From Crocinitomicaceae bacterium (GTDB lineage: Bacteria; Bacteroidota; Bacteroidia; Flavobacteriales_D; Parvicellaceae), in the NCBI GenBank assembly GCA_002723085.1, contig PBNK01000030.1, positions 26,616 through 90,615 on the forward strand: a stretch of 64,000 nt of DNA. Direction: 5' to 3'. Numbering within the stretch: position 1 is the first letter of the stretch; every line of letters starts with the position of its first letter. The position numbers and the translations under genes are program-made. Shown one piece after another: positions 19,498 to 29,945 of this stretch. The notes under the pieces were generated by a model. It did not search any database, was not told where the DNA came from, and saw only the letters and a list, made by a program, of their open reading frames with translations.

Positions 19498-21495
19498 TTA
19501 TGAAATGGAATCAATAATGGATTGATTTACAATATTTGGTATGGTAACTTTTAAATTTGGATTTCTGTTCATTTCACGTTTTATTGCAAATATTGCTTGT
19601 TTATTTCTGGCCCAATTTCTTCTGCTAATGCCATTATTTACATCCCAAAATAACATGTTTCTAGCTCTATCACTGGCTTCATTTGTCCCATCCAAAGTTA
19701 GACCAAATCCTCCATTTGTAACTTCACCCCATCCTACGCCACCCCCGTTGTGGATACTTACCCATGTTGCTCCTCGAAAAGAATCACCAATTACATTTTG
19801 TATAGCCATATCTGCTGTAAAAGAAGAACCATCATATATGTTAGATGTTTCTCTAAATGGGGAATCTGTTCCTGAAACATCATGATGATCCCTTCCTAAA
19901 ACTATGGGCGCTGAAATTTCTCCTGACTTAATAGCATTGTTAAAGGCTTCGGCAATTTTAATTCTACCTTCTGCATCAGCATACAATATTCTTGCTTGAG
20001 AACCAACCACTAACTTGTTTTCTTGGGCACCTTTTATCCATTGAATATTGTCTGCCATTTGTTGAGTAATTTCTTTTGGAGAGTTATCCATTAAATCTTC
20101 AAGAACTTTACAGGCAATTGAATCAGTCTTTTCTAAGTCTTTTGGATTGCCAGATGTGCATACCCATCTGAAAGGTCCAAATCCAAAATCAAAACACATT
20201 GGCCCCATAATGTCCTGAACATATGAAGGGTATTTGAAGTTTACACCATCTTTATCCATCACATCAGCTCCAGCCCTTGATGCTTCAAGTAAAAATGCAT
20301 TGCCATAATCAAAAAAGTAAGTTCCTTTTTCTGTGTGTTTGTTAATAAATTTTGAATGCTCAATTAAAGATGTTTTAACTTTTTCTTTGAATAAATCGGG
20401 CTGTGAAGCCATTAAATGATTGGATTCTTCAAAGGATAAACCTTGAGGGTAATATCCTCCTGCCCATGGATTGTGAAGAGAAGTTTGGTCTGAGCCCAAA
20501 TCTATATAGATATCCTCTTCATCAAATTTTCTCCAAACATCAATTATGTTACCATCATAGGCGATTGAAACTACTTCTTTATTTGAAACTGCATTTCTTA
20601 CTCTGATACAAAGTTTATCTAAGTCGCTTATAACTTCATCAACCCAGCCTTGTTCATGTCTTTTATAAGTTGCTGCAGGATTTATTTCAGCTGTAACAGA
20701 GACGACTCCAGCAATATTTCCTGCTTTAGGTTGTGCGCCACTCATTCCTCCAAGCCCTGAAGTAACAAATAATTTCCCTTTGGTTCCTTTGTTATCTATT
20801 TTTCTACAAGCGTTTAATACGGTTATGGTAGTTCCATGAACAATTCCTTGAGGACCAATATACATGTAAGATCCAGCTGTCATTTGGCCATATTGAGTTA
20901 CTCCCAAGGCATTAAATTTTTCCCAATCATCTTGTTTTGAATAGTTGGGGATCATCATTCCATTTGTAACTACAACTCTAGGTGCATTTGTGTGCGATGG
21001 AAATAAACCCATAGGATGTCCACTATACATTACAAGTGTCTGCTCATCAGTCATCTCTGATAAGTACTTCATTGTAAGTAAATATTGAGCCCAATTTTGA
21101 AAAACAGCACCATTTCCACCATATGTTATTAATTCTTCTGGATGTTGAGCGATGGCATGATCTAGATTGTTTTGAATCATAAGCATAATAGATTTTGCTT
21201 GATTTGATTCACCAGGATACTCGTCAATAGGTCTTGCATAAATATCATATTCAGGTCTGAAACGATACATATATATTCTGCCATAATTATTTAGCTCATC
21301 TAGAAATTCTTTAGATAAAATTTTATGCTGTTTTTCTGGAAAATAACGAAGAGCATTTTGAATAGCTAATATTTTTTCCTTCTTGGATAGAATTTTTTTT
21401 CTAACAGGTGCGTGACTAATAGATTGATTTAGTTCTTTTTTAATAGGAAGGTCATTTGGTATACCAGCCTTTATTAAAGATTTGAAATCCTTCAT
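19498..21495 (-). CDS. hutU: Urocanate hydratase (urocanase)
   Basis: A 665-residue NAD-dependent lyase of histidine degradation, turning urocanate into imidazolonepropionate. Glycine-rich segments YGGNGAVFQNW (about 125) and SGLGGMSGAQ (about 246), and the C-terminal FRGATWVSIHNGGGVGWGE region, are characteristic. It is the longer form found in Bacteroidota. I start it at 21495 (MKDFKSL), whose ATGA overlaps the stop of the DUF5522 gene; the frame remains open upstream but runs through that gene. hutH, hutI and hutG/F are not in the window, so the rest of the pathway, if present, is elsewhere. Confidence 0.95.
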   Translation of the reverse strand: MKDFKSLIKAGIPNDLPIKKELNQSISHAPVRKKILSKKEKILAIQNALRYFPEKQHKILSKEFLDELNNYGRIYMYRFRPEYDIYARPIDEYPGESNQAKSIMLMIQNNLDHAIAQHPEELITYGGNGAVFQNWAQYLLTMKYLSEMTDEQTLVMYSGHPMGLFPSHTNAPRVVVTNGMMIPNYSKQDDWEKFNALGVTQYGQMTAGSYMYIGPQGIVHGTTITVLNACRKIDNKGTKGKLFVTSGLGGMSGAQPKAGNIAGVVSVTAEINPAATYKRHEQGWVDEVISDLDKLCIRVRNAVSNKEVVSIAYDGNIIDVWRKFDEEDIYIDLGSDQTSLHNPWAGGYYPQGLSFEESNHLMASQPDLFKEKVKTSLIEHSKFINKHTEKGTYFFDYGNAFLLEASRAGADVMDKDGVNFKYPSYVQDIMGPMCFDFGFGPFRWVCTSGNPKDLEKTDSIACKVLEDLMDNSPKEITQQMADNIQWIKGAQENKLVVGSQARILYADAEGRIKIAEAFNNAIKSGEISAPIVLGRDHHDVSGTDSPFRETSNIYDGSSFTADMAIQNVIGDSFRGATWVSIHNGGGVGWGEVTNGGFGLTLDGTNEASDRARNMLFWDVNNGISRRNWARNKQAIFAIKREMNRNPNLKVTIPNIVNQSIIDSIS

Positions 21496-21680
21496 TTTTT
21501 TCTTATTTGATCTGTTTTTATGTCGTAACCATAAGGGCAGTGTTTGCATTGGTTTTTACAGCAAAACCCTCTATTTAAATGGTGTTTTTCAGTGAATACT
21601 ATATAGCCTTCTTTAGAGTAGTAAAATTCATCACTACTTAGTTTGTTTCTTTTTGAAGAACTAAATTGAAAATTACTCAT
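21492..21680 (-). CDS. Small cysteine-rich protein (DUF5522-like)
   Basis: A 62-residue protein with a CCKNQCKHCPYG cluster (about residues 40-51), the signature of DUF5522. Four cysteines in C-C-x3-C-x2-C arrangement suggest bound zinc or another metal; no function is known to me. Its stop codon overlaps the urocanase start as ATGA, so the two are probably translated together. It is the first gene of a leftward operon with hutU, proC and the SDR. Confidence 0.8.
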   Translation of the reverse strand: MSNFQFSSSKRNKLSSDEFYYSKEGYIVFTEKHHLNRGFCCKNQCKHCPYGYDIKTDQIRKK

Positions 21681-21768
21681 TAGAACAAATTTATATGGTT
21701 ATTTCATAAGATTTAGCTTATTTACAAGCAATCTTAAAAAAAAATCATGCAATAAGAGAGAATGTTGA

Positions 21769-23187
<1,419 letters not shown>

Positions 23188-23196
23188 TCTTTTGAT

Positions 23197-24387
23197 ATGT
23201 ACGGAGAAATTAAAAGTTTTTTAGCGGATGAGCTTCAGAATGTATCTGACGCTGGCCTATTTAAAAAGGAGCGAATTATAACTTCCCCACAAGGTGCTGA
23301 TGTTAAGGTTGGAGATGGAAATGAGGTGGTTATAATGTGTGCTAATAATTACTTAGGTCTTTCATCTCATCCTGATGTTATTGATGCTGCTAAAGAGTCC
23401 TTAGATACTCATGGTTTTGGGATGTCTTCTGTAAGATTTATTTGTGGCACACAAGATATACATAAGGAGTTAGAAAATAAGATAGCTAATTTTTATAAAA
23501 CTGAAGACACTATTTTATATGCTGCAGCTTTTGATGCTAATGGTGGTTTGTTTGAGCCATTATTTGGTCCTGAAGATGCTATAATTTCTGACGAACTTAA
23601 TCATGCTTCTATTATTGATGGTGTGCGACTTTGTAAAGCTAAAAGGTATAGATATAAACATAGCGACATGTCTGATTTGGAAGCTCAATTAATTGAATCT
23701 CAGTCTCAAAGACATAGAATTATAGTTACTGATGGAGTGTTCTCTATGGATGGTGATATAGCTAAAATGAATGAAATTTGTGATTTAGCAGATAAGTATG
23801 ATGCTATGGTTATGTCTGATGAGTGCCATTCTGCGGGTTTTATTGGTAAAACAGGAAGAGGAGTTCCAGAATATCATAATGTAATGGATCGTGTAGATAT
23901 AGTAACTGGAACTTTAGGAAAGGCTCTTGGTGGTGCTATGGGTGGATATACAACTGGGAAAAAAGAGGTTATTGAAATGCTACGTCAACGTTCAAGACCT
24001 TATTTGTTTTCTAATTCTTTGGCTCCTTCTATTGTTGGTGCAGCCAATAAAGTTTTTGATATTCTTTCTTCAAGTACAGAACTTAGAGATAAGTTAGAGG
24101 AGAACACTAATTATTTTAAGTCTAAAATTATTGAAGCTGGTTTTGATGTTAAAGAAGGTGATTCACCAATTGTTCCAATAATGTTATATGATGCTGCTCT
24201 TTCTCAAAGTTTTGCAGATAAGTTATTGGAAGAAGGGGTTTATGCTATTGGTTTCTTTTATCCTGTTGTACCTAAAGGAAAAGCTAGGATAAGAACACAG
24301 ATTTCTGCAGCTCATGAAAAGCATCATTTAGACAAAGCAATAACTGCTTTTATCAAAGTTGGAAAAGAACTTGGTGTAATTGCATAA
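23197..24387 (+). CDS. kbl: Glycine C-acetyltransferase (2-amino-3-ketobutyrate CoA ligase)
   Basis: A 396-residue PLP-dependent alpha-oxoamine synthase. [11 protein letters not shown] (about 49-59), [11 protein letters not shown] (about 208-218) and the PLP Lys in [11 protein letters not shown] (about 243-252) are intact. Overall sequence favours Kbl over 8-amino-7-oxononanoate synthase, but the families are close. It would convert 2-amino-3-ketobutyrate and CoA to glycine and acetyl-CoA. Threonine dehydrogenase is not adjacent; the upstream neighbour is gdhA. Confidence 0.88.
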   Translation: MYGEIKSFLADELQNVSDAGLFKKERIITSPQGADVKVGDGNEVVIMCANNYLGLSSHPDVIDAAKESLDTHGFGMSSVRFICGTQDIHKELENKIANFYKTEDTILYAAAFDANGGLFEPLFGPEDAIISDELNHASIIDGVRLCKAKRYRYKHSDMSDLEAQLIESQSQRHRIIVTDGVFSMDGDIAKMNEICDLADKYDAMVMSDECHSAGFIGKTGRGVPEYHNVMDRVDIVTGTLGKALGGAMGGYTTGKKEVIEMLRQRSRPYLFSNSLAPSIVGAANKVFDILSSSTELRDKLEENTNYFKSKIIEAGFDVKEGDSPIVPIMLYDAALSQSFADKLLEEGVYAIGFFYPVVPKGKARIRTQISAAHEKHHLDKAITAFIKVGKELGVIA

Positions 24388-24417
24388 TATTTTTGAAGAA
24401 AAAATATCCATAGCAGA

Positions 24418-24448
24418 TTGTTAGTATCAAAATTAAATTATATCTTCG
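24418..24448 (+). promoter_or_regulatory. Promoter of the ribosomal protein operon
   Basis: TTG at 24418-24420, a 20-bp spacer, then TATCTTCG at 24441-24448. This fits the Bacteroidota -33/-7 arrangement with one change in TAnnTTTG, and places a transcript start about 20 bp before the rplM start codon. Confidence 0.65.
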
Positions 24449-24476
24449 CACCCCATTAAACAAAATTACAGGTAAA

Positions 24477-24923
24477 GTGAGTCATTTAAGTTATAAAACC
24501 GTATCTGCTAACAGTGAGACAGTAAACAAAGAATGGTTACTAGTTGATGCTGAAGGCCTAACATTAGGAAGAGTTGCAAGTAAAATTGCTTCTTTAATTA
24601 GAGGAAAACACAAAGTTGATTTTACTCCTCATGTTGATTGTGGTGATAATGTTGTTGTTATCAATGCAGAAAAAGTTCAACTTTCAGGAAATAAATGGGA
24701 AGCGAAAGAGTACATCAGACATACAGGTTATCCTGGAGGTCAAAGAAGTATGAATGCATCGACTTTATTAGCAAAACATCCTGAAAGACTTATAGAAAAA
24801 GCTGTTAAAGGTATGTTGCCTAAAAATAAATTAGGGAGAAAACTTTACGGAAACTTGTATGTATATGTTGGTGCTGAGCATGATCAAGAAGCTCAAAAAC
24901 CAAAAAAAATAAAACTTAATTAA
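24477..24923 (+). CDS. rplM: Ribosomal protein L13
   Basis: A 148-residue large-subunit protein; LVDAEGLTLGRVASKIA near the N-terminus and the KGMLPKNKLGR signature (about 115-125) are typical. The start is GTG at 24477; no ATG lies upstream in frame that keeps the usual N-terminus. It begins the conserved rplM-rpsI-rpsB-tsf string, with the promoter described just upstream. Confidence 0.97.
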   Translation: MSHLSYKTVSANSETVNKEWLLVDAEGLTLGRVASKIASLIRGKHKVDFTPHVDCGDNVVVINAEKVQLSGNKWEAKEYIRHTGYPGGQRSMNASTLLAKHPERLIEKAVKGMLPKNKLGRKLYGNLYVYVGAEHDQEAQKPKKIKLN

Positions 24924-24929
24924 TTTTAG

Positions 24930-25316
24930 ATGTCTGTAATCAATAAACTAGGAAGAAGAAAAGCATCTGTTGCAAGAGTTTACCTTAAAGAAGGTAAAGG
25001 TAAAATCACAATCAATAAAAGAGATCACAAGGATTATTTTACTACTGATGTTCTTCAATACAAAGTGTTTCAACCTTTTGAATTAACTGATACAAAAGGT
25101 AAATATGATGCAACTATTAATGTTAATGGAGGTGGAACAACTGGTCAAGTTGAAGCAATTAGATTAGGTATTTCTAGAGCTTTAGTTGATATTAATCCAG
25201 ATTATAAACCTTTATTAAAAGCTGAAGGTTTAATGACAAGAGATCCAAGAATGGTTGAAAGAAAAAAACCAGGACAACCAAAAGCAAGAAAGAAATTTCA
25301 ATTTAGCAAAAGATAA
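24930..25316 (+). CDS. rpsI: Ribosomal protein S9
   Basis: A 128-residue small-subunit protein with GRRKASVARVYL at the N-terminus, GGGTTGQVEAIRLGISRAL (about 67-85) and the basic C-terminal tail ending KFQFSKR that reaches the P-site tRNA. It starts 6 bp after rplM. Confidence 0.97.
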   Translation: MSVINKLGRRKASVARVYLKEGKGKITINKRDHKDYFTTDVLQYKVFQPFELTDTKGKYDATINVNGGGTTGQVEAIRLGISRALVDINPDYKPLLKAEGLMTRDPRMVERKKPGQPKARKKFQFSKR

Positions 25317-25430
25317 TTTTACAAAAGAGCGTTTTTTTAAACGTTGTTTAGTATCTAAGATTTATAGATCGTTAATCGCTACTATTAATCTGCTGAAAAT
25401 AGAAACAGTTAAAAGAAAGTAAACAAAAAA

Positions 25431-26195
25431 ATGGCAAAAGTAACCTTTGAAGAAATGTTAAATGCGGGAGTGCATTTTGGACATTTAAGAAGAAAGTGGA
25501 ATCCAGCAATGGCACCTTATATCTTTGATGAGAAAAAAGGAATCCACGTAATTGATTTAAATAAAACTATCCAAAAAGTTGGTGTAGCTTCTGATGCAAT
25601 GCGTCAGATTGCAAAATCTGGAAGAAAAATCCTTTTTGTTGCGACTAAAAAACAAGCTCAAGAAATTGTTGAGAAAAAAGTCGGTGAAGTTAACATGCCT
25701 TACATCACTGAAAGATGGCCTGGTGGAATGTTGACAAATTTTAAGACTACAAGAAAAACAGTGAGAAAAATGTCATCTATTGATAAGATGATGAAGGATG
25801 GAACTGCTGAAACTATTTCAAAAAGAGAAAGATTACAACTTTCAAGACAAAGAGAAAAAATGGGTAAAGTATTTGGAAGTATTTCAGATATGAATAGACT
25901 TCCTGCTGCAATTTTTATTGTTGACATCAAAAAAGAGCATATAGCTCTTGCAGAGGCAAGAAATTTAAATATTCCTGTATTTGCTATGGTTGATACAAAT
26001 TCAAGTCCAAAAAATATTGATTTTGTAATTCCTTCAAATGACGATGCAACAAAATCTATTGAACTTATTGTAGGTTTAATGTGTGATGCAGTTAAAGAAG
26101 GACTTGGTGAAAGAAAAGCATCTAAAGAAAAAATAGCTAACGAAAAAAGTAAAGCTGAAGCAGCTGAAAAAGAGAAAGCTGAAGCAGCTGAATAA
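25431..26195 (+). CDS. rpsB: Ribosomal protein S2
   Basis: A 254-residue small-subunit protein; GVHFGHLRRKWNPAMAPYIF, ITERWPGGMLTNF and the IVDIKKEHIALAEA region are typical. After about residue 225 there is a Lys/Glu/Ala-rich extension (repeats of KAEAAE) of the sort often seen in Bacteroidota S2. The 114-bp leader (25317-25430) is longer than other gaps in this operon. S2 leaders are autoregulatory in several phyla, but I cannot define a structure here beyond a weak GCGTTT/AAACGT hairpin near 25329. Confidence 0.97.
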   Translation: MAKVTFEEMLNAGVHFGHLRRKWNPAMAPYIFDEKKGIHVIDLNKTIQKVGVASDAMRQIAKSGRKILFVATKKQAQEIVEKKVGEVNMPYITERWPGGMLTNFKTTRKTVRKMSSIDKMMKDGTAETISKRERLQLSRQREKMGKVFGSISDMNRLPAAIFIVDIKKEHIALAEARNLNIPVFAMVDTNSSPKNIDFVIPSNDDATKSIELIVGLMCDAVKEGLGERKASKEKIANEKSKAEAAEKEKAEAAE

Positions 26196-26219
26196 TTTTA
26201 ATATATAATTTTTTAAGTA

Positions 26220-27044
26220 ATGGGAATAACTGCTAAAGAAGTTAACGAGCTCAGAAAAAAAACTGGAGCTGGTATGATGGATTGTAAAAAAGCTCTTCAA
26301 GAGTCTAATGGAGATTTAGAATCAGCGATTGATTTTTTGAGAAAAAAAGGTCAGAAAATTGCTGCTAAAAGAGGAGATAGAGATGCAACTGAAGGATTAG
26401 TTTTAGCCAAATCTACTGAAAACGGATCTATTGGAGTGTTATTGTGTTTAAATTGTGAAACTGATTTTGTTGCTAAAAATGATGACTTTAGTCGACTAGC
26501 AAATACAATTTTAGATCTTGCTATTGAATCAAATGTTAATTCAAAAGATGCATTGTTACAATTAAATTTTTCTGATTCATTTACTGTTGGTGAAAAAATA
26601 ACAGAACAAAGTGGTGTTATTGGTGAAAAAATTGAAATCTCTTCATTTGAAAAAATTGAAGCAGTAAGAGTAATTGCTTACAATCACCCAGGAAATCAAA
26701 TTGCATCCTTAGTTGGATTAACTGTTGATGCTGAAGATGAGGGTAAACAAGTAGCTATGCAGGTAGCTGCAATGAATCCTATAGCATTAGATCAAGATTC
26801 AGTTTCTCAAGAAATAATTGATAGAGAAATTGAAGTTGGTAAAGATTTAGCTATTCAAGAAGGAAAGCCTGAAGAAATGGCTGAAAAAATTGCTAAAGGA
26901 AGGTTAAATAAGTTTTTTAAAGAGACAACTTTGTTGAATCAAGCATTTATTAGAGATAATAAAAAGTCAGTCAAACAATTTTTAAAGGATACAAATCCTG
27001 ACCTTAGTGTTACAGATTTTAAAAGACATTCCTTATCCATTTAA
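26220..27044 (+). CDS. tsf: Elongation factor Ts
   Basis: A 274-residue guanine nucleotide exchange factor for EF-Tu. The N-terminal UBA-like domain with RKKTGAGMMDCKKAL and the LNCETDFVAKND segment that inserts into EF-Tu are intact. It lies 24 bp after rpsB and ends just before an intrinsic terminator. Confidence 0.97.
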   Translation: MGITAKEVNELRKKTGAGMMDCKKALQESNGDLESAIDFLRKKGQKIAAKRGDRDATEGLVLAKSTENGSIGVLLCLNCETDFVAKNDDFSRLANTILDLAIESNVNSKDALLQLNFSDSFTVGEKITEQSGVIGEKIEISSFEKIEAVRVIAYNHPGNQIASLVGLTVDAEDEGKQVAMQVAAMNPIALDQDSVSQEIIDREIEVGKDLAIQEGKPEEMAEKIAKGRLNKFFKETTLLNQAFIRDNKKSVKQFLKDTNPDLSVTDFKRHSLSI

Positions 27045-27062
27045 AATAACTTAATTATATTT

Positions 27063-27089
27063 AGAGAGCTTTTTAGCTCTCTTTTTTTT
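27063..27089 (+). terminator. Intrinsic terminator after tsf
   Basis: An 8-bp perfect stem (AGAGAGCT / AGCTCTCT) with a TTTT loop is followed by a run of T. It separates the rplM-tsf operon from pyrH. Confidence 0.88.
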
Positions 27090-27107
27090 GCAAAAAAAAA
27101 TAAAAAA

Positions 27108-27812
27108 ATGAAATATAAAAGAATTCTTCTCAAACTAAGCGGTGAAGCCTTAATGGGTCAAAAACAATTTGGTATTGATAACAATAGATTGGTTCAATAT
27201 GCAAAAGAAATAAAAGAAATTTCTGATTCTGGAGTAGAAATTGGAATTGTCATTGGAGGAGGTAATATTTTTAGAGGAGTTCAAGCTGAACTTGGCGGAA
27301 TGGAAAGAACACAAGGAGACTACATGGGAATGTTGGCGACAATGATTAATAGTATGGCTCTACAAGCTGCACTTGAATCTGTTGGTGTTGATACCAGGCT
27401 TCAATCAGCTATTGAAATGAAGCAGATTTCGGAACCTTTCATTAAAAGAAGAGCAGTAAGGCACCTTGAAAAAGGAAGAATTGTGATTTTTGGGGCAGGA
27501 ACAGGTAATCCTTATTTTACAACTGATTCTGCAGCTTCTTTAAGAGCTATTGAAATTGATGCAGATGTTATTTTAAAGGGAACTAGAGTTGATGGTATTT
27601 ATACAAGTGATCCTGAAAAAGATTCAAGTGCGACTAAATATGATTCATTAACTTTTGATCAGGTATATGATATGAAATTAAATGTTATGGATATGACAGC
27701 GTTTACTTTATGTCGAGAAAATAATGTTCCCATTATTGTTTTTAACATGAATGAATCTGGTAACCTAAATAAAGTAATTAACGGAGATAAAATAGGTACA
27801 TTAGTAGCTTAA
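27108..27812 (+). CDS. pyrH: UMP kinase
   Basis: A 234-residue amino acid kinase-fold enzyme phosphorylating UMP to [13 protein letters not shown] at the N-terminus, GGGNIFRG (about 52-59) and [13 protein letters not shown] (about 129-141) are the diagnostic segments. It is followed 13 bp later by frr, the usual arrangement. Confidence 0.97.
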   Translation: MKYKRILLKLSGEALMGQKQFGIDNNRLVQYAKEIKEISDSGVEIGIVIGGGNIFRGVQAELGGMERTQGDYMGMLATMINSMALQAALESVGVDTRLQSAIEMKQISEPFIKRRAVRHLEKGRIVIFGAGTGNPYFTTDSAASLRAIEIDADVILKGTRVDGIYTSDPEKDSSATKYDSLTFDQVYDMKLNVMDMTAFTLCRENNVPIIVFNMNESGNLNKVINGDKIGTLVA

Positions 27813-27825
27813 ATAATATAAAATT

Positions 27826-28389
27826 ATGTCAGAAGAAGTAGATATGATTCTAGAAGAATCAGAAACAGGTATGCAAAAAGCGATTTCCCATTTAAATCAG
27901 CAGTTGAGTAAAGTAAGAGCTGGTAGAGCAAATCCATCCATGTTAGATACTGTAAAAGTCGATTATTATGGTGCGCCAACCCCTCTCTCTCAAGTTGCAA
28001 ATGTAAGTACATTAGACTCTCGAACTTTAACTGTACAACCATGGGAAAAAGCCTTGTTAGATGAAATTACTAAAGCCATAATAAATGCTAATCTTGGTTT
28101 AAATCCTCAGAATAATGGAGAATTAATTATTATTTCTGTCCCTGTTTTAACAGAAGATAGAAGAAAAGATTTAGTAAAAAAGGCTAAGTCTGAGGGTGAG
28201 CATGCTAAAGTGGGGGTTAGAACTCAAAGAAAAGAGGCAAATGATATGGTAAAAGGATTAAAAGATGAAGGTTTTGGAGAGGATGCTATAAAAGATGCGG
28301 AATTAGAGGTCCAGAATTTAACAAATAAATACATTTCTAAAATTGATGAATTAGTTTCTAACAAAGAAACTGATATAATGAAAGTGTGA
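27826..28389 (+). CDS. frr: Ribosome recycling factor
   Basis: A 187-residue protein that, with EF-G, splits post-termination ribosomes. The RAGRANPSMLD segment (about 32-42), YYGAPTPL and the C-terminal helix with DRRKDLVKKAK are intact. Same strand and probably same transcript as pyrH. Confidence 0.97.
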   Translation: MSEEVDMILEESETGMQKAISHLNQQLSKVRAGRANPSMLDTVKVDYYGAPTPLSQVANVSTLDSRTLTVQPWEKALLDEITKAIINANLGLNPQNNGELIIISVPVLTEDRRKDLVKKAKSEGEHAKVGVRTQRKEANDMVKGLKDEGFGEDAIKDAELEVQNLTNKYISKIDELVSNKETDIMKV

Positions 28390-28476
28390 TTTTTCTTATT
28401 AAAATTAGGAATTATCCAAAAATCTTTACAGATTTGGGACGTACAAAAATTAATTTATAAATTAAAAATAATAAAA

Positions 28477-28770
28477 ATGAAAAAATTATGGATTCTTCCT
28501 CTTGCTGCTATGTTATCAGTAGCAAGTTGTGATTCAGCAGAAACTGCTGGTGATGATAAATCTGGAACTGAAGCAACTACAGGTGCAGCTGAAGGTGGTG
28601 ATGCACATTCTCACGATGGTGGTGATGCACATTCTCACGATGGTGGTGAAGCTGCTGAAGGTGGTGAAGCTGCTGAGGGTGGTGAAGCTGCTGAGGGTGG
28701 TGAAGCTACAGAAGGTGGTGAAGCTTCAGAAGGTGGTGAAGCTGCTGAAGGCGAAGAAGCTGCTGAATAG
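28477..28770 (+). CDS. Small acidic repeat lipoprotein of unknown function
   Basis: A 97-residue protein with a lipoprotein signal (MKKLWILPLAAMLSVASC, Cys18). The mature part is almost all low complexity: two copies of GGDAHSHD followed by seven GGEAAE-type units. It is strongly acidic, and the two HSHD segments could bind divalent metal. No enzymatic domain is visible. It lies 87 bp after frr and has its own terminator. I do not recognise a family. Translation in this frame is supported by the signal peptide; other frames across the repeat are open only because of the repeat. Confidence 0.75.
   Translation: MKKLWILPLAAMLSVASCDSAETAGDDKSGTEATTGAAEGGDAHSHDGGDAHSHDGGEAAEGGEAAEGGEAAEGGEATEGGEASEGGEAAEGEEAAE
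28594..28749 (+). repeat. In-frame tandem repeats, 24 bp x2 then 18 bp x6
   Basis: Two identical 24-bp units (28594-28617, 28618-28641) encode GGDAHSHD. Six 18-bp units (28642-28749) encode GGE-A-(A/T/S)-E with one to three base changes, and a degenerate copy follows at 28750. All are multiples of 3, so copy-number change would keep the frame. Confidence 0.93.
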
Positions 28771-28791
28771 TATTTATATTCTAAATATGGA

Positions 28792-28817
28792 AAAGCCCTT
28801 ATTAAGGGCTTTTTTTA
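28792..28817 (+). terminator. Intrinsic terminator after the repeat lipoprotein
   Basis: A 9-bp stem (AAAGCCCTT / AAGGGCTTT) with a 3-nt loop and a T run. The stop codon of the convergent radical SAM gene lies in the T run, so it may serve both directions. Confidence 0.85.
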
Positions 28818-29831
28818 TGCCCAAACTTTTGATCCTTTTGAACAATTTTTACAAATTTCTATTTCTTGTCTGTTATTAAGAATCATAGTCCTAAAAGTAT
28901 TATAGCTTTTGCTGTTCCATGCTAATTTAAATTCCTGATTTTTTAAATCTCCAATTTTATTTGCTGCATCTTTATCAAAACAACAGGGGACTATTTCGCC
29001 ATTAACTGTAATTACCGCACTGCTCCACATTCTCCAGCAATGGTTATAGAATTTATTTTTTAACTCGAATTCGCCTTTATTATTAAGTTTATACCTTCGA
29101 TATTTATCATTTTCAGGCATTAGTGAATTTCCTTTTTTAAAGTCATAAAATTGTGCAGTTTTTAACCGCAGTTCATTTATTCCTAGGTTTTTGCTTAATG
29201 ATTTTATTTCTTCAATTAAATGTTCGTTTGATTTTACAATAAGAAATTGAAAAATTACATGAGGAGTTTGACTTTTAAGTTTTTCTTTCCACTTTATAAT
29301 GTTTTTAGTTCCTTTTATAACTTTAGAGAAATCTCCTTTTTTTCTATAATTTTCATAGGACTTTTGATCTACTCCGTCAATTGATATAATTAGTTTTTTA
29401 AGTCCAGATTTTATGGTTTTTTCACAGTTTTTATCTGTTAAAAAATGACCATTAGTTGAAGTTGAACAATATATATTTTTCTGACTTGCATAATCTATCA
29501 TGTCAAATAAATGTTTATTAATATATGGTTCTCCTTGAAAATAATAATTTATGTAAGTTACTTTATGTTTTAACTCATCAATTATTTTCTTATTTAATTC
29601 AGGTGTTAAATTCCCTGTTTTTCTTGAAAACATACGCAATCCACTAGGGCATTCAGGACATCCTAAATTACATGAAGTTGTTGGTTCAATACTCAATGCA
29701 AATGGTGATCCTAGTATATATGATTTTTTTGTCATTCTTGAAAAAATAAAACTGATGTATAGTTTTATTAAATTCACCATTCTTTTAAAAGTAAATGAGC
29801 GAAAAAGTTCTATGTTGTCATTTAAGATCAT
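28815..29831 (-). CDS. Radical SAM/SPASM domain protein
   Basis: A 338-residue radical SAM protein. The [4Fe-4S]-SAM cluster motif CNLGCPEC (Cys54, 58, 61) lies after an N-terminal helical extension of about 45 residues. The C-terminal region has HCWRMWSS, VPCCFDKD and CKNC, a SPASM-type set of cysteines for an auxiliary cluster. Substrate is unknown; SPASM proteins modify peptides, tRNA-linked or small-molecule substrates. No precursor peptide or partner gene is visible beside it. The adjacent divergent gene is an RND-family exporter. Confidence 0.87.
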   Translation of the reverse strand: MILNDNIELFRSFTFKRMVNLIKLYISFIFSRMTKKSYILGSPFALSIEPTTSCNLGCPECPSGLRMFSRKTGNLTPELNKKIIDELKHKVTYINYYFQGEPYINKHLFDMIDYASQKNIYCSTSTNGHFLTDKNCEKTIKSGLKKLIISIDGVDQKSYENYRKKGDFSKVIKGTKNIIKWKEKLKSQTPHVIFQFLIVKSNEHLIEEIKSLSKNLGINELRLKTAQFYDFKKGNSLMPENDKYRRYKLNNKGEFELKNKFYNHCWRMWSSAVITVNGEIVPCCFDKDAANKIGDLKNQEFKLAWNSKSYNTFRTMILNNRQEIEICKNCSKGSKVWA

Positions 29832-29905
29832 TTATTACAATAATAAGTACTAAATTTAGTAAAAACCTTTATTTATTCTGATTAATTATTTCTTGCTTTA
29901 ATTAA

Positions 29906-29913
29906 TATCTTTG
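29906..29913 (+). promoter_or_regulatory. -7 promoter element for the RND gene
   Basis: TATCTTTG matches TAnnTTTG exactly, 32 bp before the start codon. I see no TTG at the usual distance upstream. Confidence 0.5.
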
Positions 29914-29945
29914 TTTAATCATTTAATATTAGGTTTGTTAAATTA

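Noticed and set aside
19541..19885. 114-codon open frame antisense to hutU
   Set aside because: Wholly inside hutU, whose protein sequence is intact; no recognisable domain.
28529..28879. 116-codon frame across the lipoprotein repeats
   Set aside because: Translation is a Val/Lys/Leu repeat caused by the tandem units in the wrong frame, and it runs through the terminator into the opposite gene.
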